Source: Girardinichthys multiradiatus (taxonomy: Eukaryota > Chordata > Actinopteri > Cyprinodontiformes > Goodeidae). Taken from it: a stretch of 64,000 nucleotides of DNA. Below the pieces are notes generated by a model. That model ran no database searches and had not been told where the DNA came from. It saw only the letters and a program-made list of their open reading frames with translations. Shown here one piece after another: positions 34,561-45,560 of the stretch. Position 1 is the first letter of the stretch; each line of letters begins with the position of its first letter. Where the stretch lies: assembly GCF_021462225.1 (NCBI RefSeq), contig NC_061797.1:35800147-35864146 (forward strand), read 5' to 3'. A program made the position numbers and the translations under genes.

Positions 34561-36115
34561 TTTTGCAGTTTTGTAGTTGATCTAGTTTAGCTCTTTTTAA
34601 AGTCCAATTTGAATTCTTGAACAGATGGTTCTTCTGAGTGAGGTGGAAGAGGATTAGTGAAGCTACAAATGACAACATTTTTGGTTTAGACAATGCCCTT
34701 ACTTCCCTGTGAACCATTATCTTGACTTCTCATTAATCTTGAAATTTCTTTAAGCATCTGCAGTCAATCACAACTGGCCGAAGGTAATGTGTAAACCGAT
34801 ATTGAGTTCACTTGAAAGAGTTACAGCATATTTAAGCAGTAAAATTTGAGTTCAACTAAAACGACAAAAGATCCCACATGTGGTGAGGAATCATGGGGGA
34901 TTAGCCTGCTCAGGGGCATGCACCCAACATTCGGATCCCCGAGTTCAAAGTGGACCTCCCTGTGAATCTAGAAAATAAGAAGGTGGATTGGAAGATTAGG
35001 AGAGTGCTCAGCAGACTTACAGTATGATATCCATGGTGTCGCCCTTTGATTTGTATATAGAAGGGAACTTTCTGCTGAGTTGCGCTGTGTGATGCACACA
35101 GATATGATGTTACATTAAAGGGTTTTAAAGAGTTTCTATTAGTATCCTGGGCAAATAACAAAAAGATAGATGCAGTGTTGCAACCTGTACCTGCAAGCAA
35201 AAGAGCTAACTGTATTTAAAAAAAATAAACAAAATATCTAAAGCTAGAATAATTGTTATTGTCATCAGTTTTTTAATAGATTACCATTCTTGCAAGGAGT
35301 AAGCGTAATAAATAAATTAAGACATACGTGATATTGTGAAAGGATCAGGAGTACTTTAAAGTAGTACCTTATGGCATCAGTACTGATACCAATCAGATGT
35401 AAGTGGATAAATCAGGCACAGTTTAATCACCCTTCTAACTTCCATTTTAATCTTTCACTATTCTCAGACTTAGAATGAAATCCTATTTAAACAAATTGAC
35501 ACAGATTTTGCTGACTTACTGCCGTGTCTGATCTTCTACAAATTGTTGATGGTGATTTGAATGTTTCTCAACCTTGCAAAGACCAGAAAAGTCACCAACG
35601 GTGGTTAATGAAAGGATCACTGATAGGGGATTTTTTTTAAAGACAAATTTATATTATTGCAGTTATGTTATTTTTATCTTATTTTAGTGCAAGCAGGCAG
35701 AACATACAGAAGGAGAAAGAAGATGCAGTTTATCTGTACTTTGAAAGCACTGCCTCAGGTGTGAACCAGCACTTAGTACTTGCTGTGGGTATTTTTCTGT
35801 CAGAGTCTCCCTCCACACTTGGTGAGTTGTGGTCTGGTTTGCTGACAGGAGGCTGGTGTTCAGCCCAGACTGTTGGGACACACACCGGCAATACCATTGC
35901 TGCTCTTCAGCAGCACCTACTGGTGTCTGCATGAACTTACAAACATCAGGAAGACTGAGAATGTATTTATTTATTTGTATTTGTATTTATTTTGCTTATC
36001 CCAGAGAAGTTTTATATAAAGACATCTTACAATTCCCGGTGAATGCTGATCAAGTTTATGAATCTGTAGTTGTAACAACAACCACCATGTAAATATTTAA
36101 AAACAAGTCTAAGGT

Positions 36116-36117
<2 letters not shown>
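34561..36117. other. Intergenic DNA, nothing recognised
   Basis: An 89-codon + frame at 35665-35934 has no recognisable domain and no splice context that I could defend. The rest is AT-rich. Confidence 0.45.

Positions 36118-36147
<30 letters not shown>
36118..36147. repeat. (AT)n microsatellite
   Basis: About 15 AT units, continuing into AT-rich DNA with further near-repeats to about 36185. Confidence 0.95.
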
Positions 36148-36152
<5 letters not shown>

Positions 36153-36321
36153 TATATTAATTTGAAAATATATTAATATATTATAATAAGTTCAAAAGTA
36201 TAAAGGTTTGGTCTTATAGACCAATCTTCAGTCTTTTCATGCTTGTCAAATTATAAATTAGCAAGAAATGCTTGGATAGTTTCCTTCTCAGACCTGTTTG
36301 ATATTTAACATCTTAACCTTT

Positions 36322-36440
36322 AGAATCAGAATCAGAAATCAGAAAATACTTTATTGCCAAGTAATGTTTCGAGGAATTTGCTTTGGTTGTTAGGTGCCAC
36401 ACATAGACAAACATACAGTCAACATAAATAAATGTAAAAA
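36322..36440 (-). mobile_element. Rex1/CR1-superfamily LINE 3' end fragment
   Basis: The + strand 'agaatcagaaatcagaaaatactttattgccaagt' and the following 'gaggaatttgctttgg' match the antisense 3' end of the LINE at 47372 ('gaatcagaatcagctttattgccaagttcg...caaggaatttg'). Only about 120 bp remains. Confidence 0.65.
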
Positions 36441-36534
36441 TATGTAGTTAAAAACAAGATTTAGAACTTAACCGATAGTTAAAGATTGTGCCCTTGAAGA
36501 AAAGCAGATCAACGGTTTTATCAACACTTAACAT

Positions 36535-38125
36535 GAGTGAGGCAAGTTTATATGTGTGTCTTATTTCAGTAACAGGACAATACAAATTACTTTACATGAT
36601 GAAAACATAGAAAAAAAAACATTAAAACAACATTGTAGTGGCTTAAAGGAAAATAAAGAAAAGTTGGACTACAGATAGAAATGTAAGATGTTTCAGTTAA
36701 TAGCCTCTATTGAACAGTCAAAAGCAACTCTAAACAAAGGTGCTCTCTCTATGGATTTAAAATAATTCAGGGTTTCAGCATTTTTGCAGTTCTCTGGAAG
36801 GTTGTTCCTTTATTAGTGGAACATGAGAACTAATACTGCTTCTCCGTGTTTGGTTCTGATTCTGGGGATGCAGAGTGGATTTGAGAAGACCTGAGAGGTC
36901 TAAAAGGTTAAAACAACAACAACAACAAATCTTTAAAGTCTTTTGATGCTAAGTCATTCAGTTACTTATAAACTAAAGATGTATTTTAAAGTCTGTTCCC
37001 TGAGATACAGGGAGCCACTGTAAGGACTTGGAGTGATGTGCTCTATGTTCTTAGTTCTAGTGAGGACGCAGGCAGCAGCGTTCTAGACCAGCTGCAGCTG
37101 TCTGATTGACTTTATAAGCAGATCTGTGAAGACTAGGACTAGGACATCAGGTGATAGAAGGCCAAATTAGTAAATGTCTTTATCTGCTTCTAAAGGTTCA
37201 GGTCTGAGTCCATCACGACATCCAGATTTCGGGCCTGATCAGTGGTTTCTAGCTGTAGGTGCTGAAGATGTGTGCTGACTCTTGATCACTCCTTTGGTTG
37301 TTTTTATTCAGCTGAAGAGAATTTTGGCACGTCCACACATTGATTTGTTCTTCTGCAACGTTCAATAGGTTCATAGTCACCTGGTGACACTGTAATGTAG
37401 TCATCAGTAATGTATGTAATCTATATAGTTATGGTAACTTATCTTGTTGTTGTTATCTTGTTAAAATATAAGCTAGGGGAAGCATGTCTATATCAATTAG
37501 GAGGGGCTCCAAGGTGGAACCTTGGAAAACCTTGCATGTGATTTTTTTTTTGACTCTGATGTAAAGTTTCCTATTGACACAAAAAGTCCCTGTCCTTTAC
37601 ATAAAACTTAAACCAACCAAGTGTTGTACCAGAAAGACCAATCACGTTCTCCAGTCTCTCCAGTAAAATACCATGATCAGCAGTGTCCTAGGCTGTGCTG
37701 AGGTCCAATAATACTGGCACTGTCGTTCTTTCACAGTCTGCATTTATGTGGTTCTCACTGAACACCTTTATAGAGCAGTCTTGTTATTGTGGTGAGCGCG
37801 GAAACCTGACTGGAAGCGCGGAAACCTGACTGGAAGACATCAAAGCGACTGGTCATTCTTAAGTAGGTATTTAACTGTTGAAACTGTTGAGCTTTTTCAA
37901 TAACCTTACTGTAATGCAATAGCCATTTGTCCAGATTATTATTTTTTAACAGTGGCTTGTTAACCTGTCGACCATGTCAAACAAGGCAAGAACATTATTG
38001 TTTTTGTTGATGATTTCAGAAAAGAAATAGCCTCTTGTATTTTTCAGTTGTAAGCTATATCTGTGAAGTCTCTCTTTATAGGTGTCATAGTGAAACTAGA
38101 GTCCAGTCTTATGCCACAGGTCTAA
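36535..38125 (-). mobile_element. L2-like LINE, minus-strand 3' half with internal deletion
   Basis: Read on the minus strand this aligns piecewise with the LINE at 23680. The pieces are 'gtggcataagactggactctag' (cf. 25913), the YxYxLQLKNTRG-like segment (cf. 25965), 'gatgtcttccagtcaggtttccgcgct' (cf. 26580), 'attattggacctcagcacagc' (cf. 26690), 'atcacatgcaaggttttccaagg' (cf. 26853), and the C-terminal 'cagacagctgcagctggtctag' with 'gcgtcctcactagaactaag' (cf. 27390). The part between the segments homologous to 26070 and 26520 is largely missing. No usable frame survives. Confidence 0.82.
37796..37835. repeat. 20-bp tandem duplication inside the L2-like copy
   Basis: The unit gcgcggaaacctgactggaa occurs twice back to back. 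The single-copy homologue in the other LINE (about 26580-26610) shows that the duplication is private to this copy. Confidence 0.92.
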
Positions 38126-39369
38126 AATATGTATCCTTTTGTGTGTTGGCTGTTTTAACATGTCTTTAAGTGTATGACATAGCTCTTTTGCCCCTCTGTC
38201 TTGGGTACTGTCAACAAGAATATTGACACATAATCAACACATAATCAAAAAAATTTTGCATTGGGTTTAGGAGGTCTGTAAATGATCATAAACATGGCTC
38301 AGGCTGTGCCCTTTACCTGATAGGTAGATATTCAAAAGAATCAAAAACCCTAGATATAAAGTAATATCATCAGCATACTGTACATCTGGAATCCTGCATA
38401 TTATATATACCATGTTTTTTATCATATAAATCCTATGCCTTTATAAAAACCATATTTTTCCACCATATTACAGCCTTATTTTGGGCAGAGGTGAAGAGCA
38501 ATGTTAATACCAAAATGGAAAAGATTGTGAAAACTAAATACACTCCATATTTACAAACCCGTAAACCCTAGAATTTAATGGGGGTATACTTTCTTTGTTC
38601 TAAGACTATATGCAAAGCATTCAGAATTCATATTGAAAGAGTTACAGCATTCAGAGAGGAGAAAGGAAAAGGGAGAGGGAGAAAATAAGGGAGGGGAGAG
38701 GAGGTTGAAAGAATGACAGCATCCAGACAAATGGCAAATGTTACTAATATGTTGTGTGTAAGCTTTTCTTTATTTATTAGGGATCTTTAGGGTCAATGTC
38801 TTGGAGACTGTCCATACACATTACATGCATATTTTGGCTGCAGGTTGAGGAGCTGGTTATTTATGTAATGTGAACAAGAGGATAGACTTCTTGCTTTGAG
38901 GACCACAGTCATTCCTCTGTGCAGGAAAAGAGCAATGCACTTCACTTACAGACATGCTCCTAAAATTTAGAAGGACTCCTAGAGACATAATGTTCTTTTG
39001 CAAGAAACAAGAGGTGCACAAAACACATCAAAATAAGCAATTTTTTCCTTGATTGCCTTCTGTTACTGATATATCGAATACTGAAAGATCAAAATTTTTT
39101 GACTTATTAATTAAATGCATAAAAACTATAGACACCCGCTGTTTTTCTGAGTTGAATAAGAATCAGTTTAGCAAGATGTGCTTTGATGCATAAACGAGGA
39201 TTATTTTATAATTTCTTAATTTTCCAACCATTTTAACTTAAAGCAGGCTCCCATGCAGAGAAAAAAAAATTAACAATAAATAAACATAAAATAAAATATT
39301 GAAAGAGAAAAGTTAGGCTTTATCCTGGAATACTTGGTGAATGTTTTCCTTAATTCTTTGCTCCGGTAG
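38126..39369. other. AT-rich intergenic DNA, nothing recognised
   Basis: Possibly a further decayed LINE part at its left, but I cannot support this. A short purine-rich tract lies at about 38655-38712. Confidence 0.45.
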
Positions 39370-41400
39370 GGGGGTCTTAGCCGGGGTTGATTGGGATGTG
39401 GCCCCGCTTTGGTGAAGGGGCTGGCCGGCTGGACAGCTTGGTGGGCTGTGGTGCGCCATGCGGGGGTGCAGGTGGCCAGCGGACTGGGGTGCCCCCGGGT
39501 TTGGGGGTGGAGTTGGCGGGGTGCCTGGTAACTGGTGCTGCCGTGGCCTTCTTCCACTGCTTCCTTCTGTGGTTCTGGCCCATGGTCGGGCGCCGGGCTG
39601 CGGTTGGCGGTTGGTGGGTGGGGCGGCGGAGCATGTCTTGTGACTGCACCGGGGCGGCTGGCGGGTTGTGCTTGACCTGGAGCGGTTGGCCTGCATGGCC
39701 CAGGTACCCGACTGGTGCATGTCTCCCTCTCATGGACTGGTGGGCTGGGGCTGCTGGCGCTGTCTGGGGGGGGCTGGGCGGGCTTGGTGGTGTGCCGCTC
39801 TGCTGGCTGTTGTGTCCGGGAGGGGTTCGGGGTGGTGGGCTGGGGGATGGCGTGGAGGGGCTGCAGCCTGTGGGGTGGAGGGGTGGTGTCTACTTCTAGG
39901 ATATGGGGTCACCGGCGTTTGGATCGGCTGGGCGGCGATGGTGGAGCTGAGCTGGATAGTGTTTCTCCCTGGGTGGTCGTCGCAATGGCAGTGATGTAGT
40001 GTTTTTTGTGGCTGAGGGGGGCATGGTGGGGGACACTGGCCCTGGGTGCCTGCCGCTGGCCGGGGACCTCTTGGTGGGTGAGTTTGGCCCATCATGGTGC
40101 AGGGTCGGGGGTCCTGTTGTGGGTGCGGTGCTCGGTGGGGTCTGCCCTGTTGCACCAGTGGGCGGGGGTGGTGTTGCGCGGGGCCATTGCCTTGCTGTTG
40201 CGGCACGCTGTGTGTTGGGGGAGCGGGGTGCAGTGGGGGTGCTTAGAGCGGGGTTGTGTGTGGAGCTTGCGCTGTGGTCTCATCGGCTTCTTGGCTATGT
40301 AGTTCACCTGTGGGGGTGTGCCCCTGTGGGGGAGGGGATTCAGGGGCATGTGTTCAATATCAGTGTCCTTGTTGGGGATGGCCCTATGGGGAGGTTCATG
40401 TTGGGGTTCACTGGGGGTGGGAGACTCATGGGGTTGGGATCAGAGCTCATTGGGGGGTCGGGACTGCTCCGTCCTGGGTTGGCTCCGGATGGCGGGCTGG
40501 TGTGAGCCATGTGGACCCCTCTTTTGTACATAGCCCCCTCTCCAGAGGTGGATGTGGGTTGTTGGGGACTGTGTTCGGGGCGGGGGGGGCGGGGGCCGGG
40601 CCGGGGTCACCCGGGTCTGGGCGGTGCTGGCGGTGTCTGCCTGTCTCTGCCCCAGTAGGAAGGGGACCACCTCCTGGGTCCGGGGGCTGGTTGCCCCTAG
40701 GGGCTACCGGCGCCTGGACCTGGGAGTATAGAGTATGCATGGGGGTGTGAGTGAGTGTATGATGTCTATTGTTGTTTGTCTTTACGTTGGGTGCGAGTGA
40801 TTTTATGTGTATGCATGAGGGTGGGAGTGTGTGATTGTGACTGTGTGCCTGTTTTTTTTTTTTGTGACAGGTTGGGTCTTGGACTACTCCCTCTCCAGGA
40901 TCAGCTTAGGCCTCCCCATATTATGAGGGGCCTATTTCCTCCCCGCCACACTACCTGCCGGTGGTTGGAGTCTCTGCCCGCTGGTGTATTTGTGGTTCTC
41001 CGGGGATGGGTGCTTTGGTGTAGGCTGGCTCACTCCCGGTGGCTGCTTGCCGGGGCCTGGCCCCCTGGGCTCAGTCGGGCCTCTGCTTGGGGGGTGGTGT
41101 GTCACGGGGTCTTGGGTCTCTGGGTCCATGGCTGGATCTGCTCGGGCGTGGACCGCTGCCGGCGGGGCCTGTGGGCTTGTCGCTGCAGCTCCGTGGGCTT
41201 CTGCACTGTCGCTGCTGGATGGTTCCCCTGGGACTCTCCACTGCTCTTCTCTGGGGGGGTTGCGGTAGTCCCAGCGGTGGTTCTCCTGGGGTTCCTGTGC
41301 TTTGGGGGGTCTTTGGATGTCTGTGGCTCGGATCTCCTCAGTGTCCGTCCAGGGACCATGGGGCAGGTCTGTGGGTCCTTACACTCGCTATTGCAAATTT
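39370..41400. other. 2-kb G/T-rich, A-poor GC island of unknown nature
   Basis: The + strand is extremely asymmetric. The 60 bases from 39781 contain 31 G, 11 C, 17 T and one A. Composition changes abruptly at both edges to AT-rich DNA. Because stop codons need A, nearly every + frame is open (for example 39387-39899, 39999-40505, 40755-41456) and minus frames read as Pro/Gln/His/Thr-rich low-complexity protein (39313-39733, 39730-40206, 40447-40740, 41102-41437). None shows a domain. The minus strand (C/A-rich) has a more AT-rich side at 40740-40860 with many CACAC and CTCAC words. It could be a multi-copy fish repeat, the GC-rich leader of an unnamed retroelement, or a CpG-island-like sequence. 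I do not recognise it. Confidence 0.6.
40577..40607 (+). other. Strong G-quadruplex motif
   Basis: Five G-runs of 3 to 8 bases are separated by one or two C's (GGGG-C-G8-C-GGGGG-CC-GGG-CC-GGGG). This fits the G3+N1-7 pattern with very short loops. It lies inside the GC island. Confidence 0.85.
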
Positions 41401-41597
41401 TTGTGGAGAAACCTTGTATACAAAAGCGTGTCCACACTCATACTCACAGGTGTTAAGCTTCAGGTGTTAACAGATACACAAATGTTCTATATTGGGCTCT
41501 CACTAAATACATTTTACATTCATAAGTACCATGTACTATTTTGTTTAAAAAAAAAAAAAAAACAGCTGTAGGTGTATAAGCAAGCAGGGTGTAATCT

Positions 41598-41708
41598 TGT
41601 ATTCTCTTCATTTTTCTTTCTCTCCTCCACTCTTTCCTCCTTTTCTCCCCATTTTCCCTTTTGCCCAATCTCTTTCTTTTTCGAGCTTCTTTTTTCCTTT
41701 TCATTTCA
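41598..41708. repeat. Polypyrimidine tract (+ strand)
   Basis: Over 100 bases of almost pure C and T begin just right of the GC island and a poly-A run. The minus-strand Lys/Arg/Glu-rich frame at 41453-41704 is its translation, not a gene. Confidence 0.8.
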
Positions 41709-42884
41709 GTCTCCGTGTCCGTAATAATTGAAATATTCCCAAAGAAGTTTCTAATAAAGTTTCTTTTATAAATATCAAGCAGAGCTTTAAAGCATTAGCT
41801 GTGATGCTCCGCTTGTGAAAGTAGATCTGTTGGTCAATTTCTTGGCACTCAGGCAACTCTGCTGGACAGGACACGGTAAAAAAAAAAAAAAAAAGCATTA
41901 CACTTTGCTAAAAAAAAGAAACAATGCACGTAACACAAAGACGAGGCTGTTTTCTCTCTTTCTGCATTATCTTTATGAGAAAGTTTGTAGCTTAATTTAC
42001 ATTTTCACATCTGTTCTCATGGAGTAATTATAAAAACCTTACTTCTTCCATTTTTTTAAGTTAGGGATTAAAAGATTGTTTTGTAAACAGTCACGAATAG
42101 TGAGTTCTACTTATGAACCATTAGAGAACAGAAAGATTGAGTGTGGCAAAAATAACTTAATAATGTACATTATCTCACTATCAGTTCACCATCTACTAAT
42201 AATAAAAAAAAAAAATTCAAGTTGAATCTTCTAAAAAATAAACAGGTTAACAAGCCCTGAGATTCTGCAAAAGGCAGTCTATCTGCTCCAGGTATCCTTT
42301 TCTGCTTCCTTAGTCATTTAGGTTAATGACCCGACTTATTTAAACTGCACTGATCAATACCCTCCGGAGGTAAAGTTGCTGAAGTTACTATGTGCGGAGG
42401 AACTGAAGAAAGGGGAACCTACACAGTTGATCCAAATGTATAATACGTAATATGAATGACCTTGGTGATGAAGAGCAAATAAGGATCTTGTTATGAGTGT
42501 TCAGTGACGCTGGCAACAGAAACTGGAAGTCAAACAGAGAAAGGAGATCCTGAAAATGGAGGACTAGTGAAATGGGCAAAAACAAACAAAACAGCTTTAC
42601 AGTGACAGGAAGGTGAGGCAGAAAAAAGAATGATCTGCATGCAAAGAGAAAACTGACTGATCATAATAAAAAATGGTGTGTGTGAGTTGTGGGAATGATG
42701 TGGCTTTTGTGGTCCATTACAGTAAAACCAGGCACTGAAAAAGACAGATCATGGTGGACCACCATGGTTGTTGTGGGCTTTTACAGCTTCCTGCTTTTTC
42801 TCAGCAGGACCATGTGTGCATCTGTCATTATGCTTTTAAATATTCATGTAACTGAAACATATGAAAGTTGTGTTTCTGTGAAGC
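41709..42884. other. AT-rich intergenic DNA, nothing recognised
   Basis: A poly-A run at about 41878-41894. No coding signature. Confidence 0.5.
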
Positions 42885-44632
42885 TACGTTTCATTGCAAG
42901 TATTACTAACCCTCGAACCTTTGCACATTTTGTTATATTGCAACCAGAAACTAGGATTAATGTGATAGACCAACACAAAGTAGTACATCATTGTTAAGTG
43001 AAAATGATTCACAGCTTTGAGAAAAAATAAATAAATACTATTACTATATGAGAACTGTCATGCAGTAATACCCAAACCCACTGAGTCAAATTGTGGAATC
43101 ATCTTTTTGCCGAAAATACAGCTGCAAGCTAAAATAAATTTTAGGTGTGAACCTTGACCTGGGCTGCATGGTGGCGCAGTTGGTAGTACTGTTGCCTTGC
43201 AGCAAGAAGGTCCTGGGTTCAATTCCCAGCCTGGGATCTTTCTGCATGGAGTTTGCATGTTCTCCCTGTGCATGCGTGGGTTCTCACTGGGTACTCCGGC
43301 TTCCTCCCACAGTCTAAAAACATGCCTGTTAGGTTAATTGGTAACTCTAAATTGCCCTTAGGTGTATGAATGAGTGTGTGTATGGTTGTATGTGTGTTGC
43401 CCTGCGATGGACTGGCAACCTGTCCAGGGTGTACCCTGCCTTTCGCCCATAGACTGCTGGAGATAGGCACCAGCTTCCCTGTGACCCACTATGGAATAAG
43501 CAGTAGAAAATGACTGACTGACCTTGACCTGGCCTTTCCAATAAATGAATATGCTCTAATTATCTAAACCACTGCATCAAAGCTCTGGCTGTATGTTTAG
43601 GGTTGTTATCCTGCTGGATGGTGAACATCAAGCACAGGCTAAAGTCTTTTGCAACTCAGCAGCTTCTCTGTCCCTTCTAAAGAAAAGCATCCCCACAGCA
43701 CGGTGATGCCACCATGTTTCACAGGTAGGATGGTGTGATCATGGTGATGGGAAGTGTTGGTTTTCCATTACACAAAGCTATTTACATGTAGGCCAAAAAG
43801 TTAAATTTTGTTCTAATCTAACTAGAGAATGTTCTTCCATGATTTTGCACTGTCATCTACATGGCCCGCAGCATACATTAAATGGGATATTATATGCCTT
43901 TGTTTTATAAATAGCTTTTTCTTGCCACTATTTTATAAGAGTCACATTTGGCAAAATAGTTGTCCCATCAACAGATTCTCAAGTCTGAGCTCTGGAGCTC
44001 TGCAGCTCCCCCAAAGTTACTATAGGCCCCTTGGCTGCGTCTTGGACTAATGCTCACCTTGCCCAGCCTGTCAGTGTAGGTGAACATCCATGTAATAACG
44101 GGTTTGCAGTTGTACCATTTTCTTTCCATCAGATGATGGATTGAACAGTACTCTGTTAAAAGTTTGAAGCTTGGGATTTTGTTTTATAACCTAACCCTAC
44201 TTTAAAACTCTTCATAACTTAATACCCAACCTATGTGGTGTGTTCATTATCTTCATGATGCTGTCTGTTGACTAATGTTCTACAAAAAAACCTTTAAGAC
44301 TTTCACAGAACAGCTGGATTTATGATGAAATTAAATTATTCCCAGGTAAACTTTATTCATTAATTAGCTGACTTCTGATGGCAATTAGTTAGCTGTATTT
44401 TATTTAGAGGTGTCAGATTAAAGTGTTTTAAATAGATAAAAAGAGAACATATTTAGATTTTTAATGGTAAAACAAAATTAAAACCATTGATCATTTTTCT
44501 TCCAATTTACCATTATGCACTATTTCATGTTAGTATGTCACATAAAATCACAATAAAATAAATTGAAGTTTGGGGTTGTAAGGTGGAAATATGTGTAAAA
44601 GCTCAAGGGTTATAGTTTTGCAAGGCACTGCC
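42885..44632 (-). mobile_element. Tc1-like transposon, near full length, interrupted by a SINE
   Basis: The left side has 'cattgcaagtattactaaccc', then 'tttgcacattttgttatattgcaacc' and the CCAACACAAAGTAG block. The right side ends 'cacaataaaataaattgaagtttggggttgtaagg...ttttgcaaggcactg'. In between, on the minus strand, lie decayed transposase blocks: the catalytic block at about 43690 (antisense 'cccacagcacggtgatgccaccatg'), 'gttgtcccatcaacagattctcaagtctgagctctg' at about 43960, and 'ccccttggctgcgtcttgg' at about 44028. An intact-looking SINE occupies 43161-43520. Without it the copy is about 1.38 kb. Confidence 0.88.
43161..43520 (+). mobile_element. Full-length tRNA-headed SINE with perfect 10-bp target-site duplication
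   Basis: The head looks like a tRNA, with an A-box-like TGGCGCAGTTGG at 43172-43183 and a B-box GGTTCAATTCC at 43216-43226. These are the internal promoter parts for RNA polymerase III. The body continues through 'ctttctgcatggagtttgcatgttctccc', 'ggcttcctcccacagtc' and 'ccctgcgatggactgg', and ends in TGAC units. The duplication ACCTTGACCT flanks it exactly at 43151-43160 and 43521-43530. It is therefore a later insertion into the Tc1 copy by LINE-driven target-primed reverse transcription. Further copies lie at 20903, 52517 (minus) and 63712. Confidence 0.92.
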
Positions 44633-45354
44633 TGTGCGGTTTTAGTCTGACTTGTGATTCGTTGTGTTTGAGTGTGTGGTTAGACTGTCGTAGTCTAAGC
44701 TCCTAGATTAGGTCTATAAGAGTGATCTGCAGGCAGTAATGATGGGATCCTTCATGGGGGTCTCACAGCCCCCTTTCTGGTTCCCACTTCTCAACACCAG
44801 CGATAACACAAGAGCAGATTTCTCTCTCACACACCTCATGAGCGCACACAAACACTTTCACACACTAGGGAAGCAGAAGTGCTGGGGAACCCCCTTTAGA
44901 TGAGAGCAGGGCCCACTTGCTTATCTTCTACACACTCTTCACATTTTGCACTGTAATTTAAAGAAGAATTTCTGGGGAATGTAACCCGGAGCCAAAGCTA
45001 ACTTTCGTGACATAGTACATAGTACATATCTTTTGCACAAAAATTCAAACGATGAGTCAATCTGGTTTTTCTTTTCAAAAATGTACTTTTTGAAAGTAAG
45101 TTTGGGTACTATTTAATCTCTGATGTAAAAAACATAAAACAAAACCCAAGTCAAAAGTTTTAAAATTCAATAACGTCTGGATTCATTTATCCCCCTCTGA
45201 GAAACTACCACACCCTCACCAGTGTATTTTTGTGTTTTGCAGCTCAAACCAATATTTTCTCCCTAATGCAACAAAAAAAAACTTGCTTCATATTCTACAA
45301 TCGTGTATATTGTGATATTGATCGTCTTGCTCTGTAAAAGCATTATAAATATAA
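44633..45354. other. Intergenic DNA, nothing recognised
   Basis: No coding or repeat signature. Contains a small tandem 'catagta' repeat near 45011. Confidence 0.5.
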
Positions 45355-45560
45355 AGAGCATTTCTCCATTAATGGTGAGTAGGAAGCAGGCTAATGCTAA
45401 TGAGCCTCAGAGTGGCCATTCCAGTCCATTAAGGGCTCTTAGCGCTGGGAAATGATTGTGTTTTTGTAAGGAGGAAAAACTAACACAGCCACACGGACTC
45501 ACAGCTCACACACAGGGAGGTTAATGATGAACGGTACTAATGGACTATAGGTGCATTTGA
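45355..45560. promoter_or_regulatory. Candidate regulatory element with homeodomain cores
   Basis: A 10-bp palindrome CCATTAATGG at 45366-45375, of the kind that paired homeodomains bind, is followed by CTAATGCTAATGAG and other TAAT cores. The block is high-complexity and free of repeats. Inference from motifs only. Confidence 0.25.

Noticed and set aside
35665..35934. An 89-codon frame that might be an exon
   Set aside because: No recognisable domain, no defensible splice sites, and an overlapping opposite-strand frame of similar length.
39313..41470. Many long overlapping open frames, some over 150 codons, in the GC island
   Set aside because: They follow from the near absence of A on the + strand, which removes stop codons. 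All frames are open at once, translations are low-complexity, and no domain, start context or splice structure supports any of them.
43161..43235. A tRNA gene, because of the A and B boxes
   Set aside because: It is the tRNA-like head of a SINE: the sequence continues into the SINE body, and the target duplication encloses the whole 360 bp.
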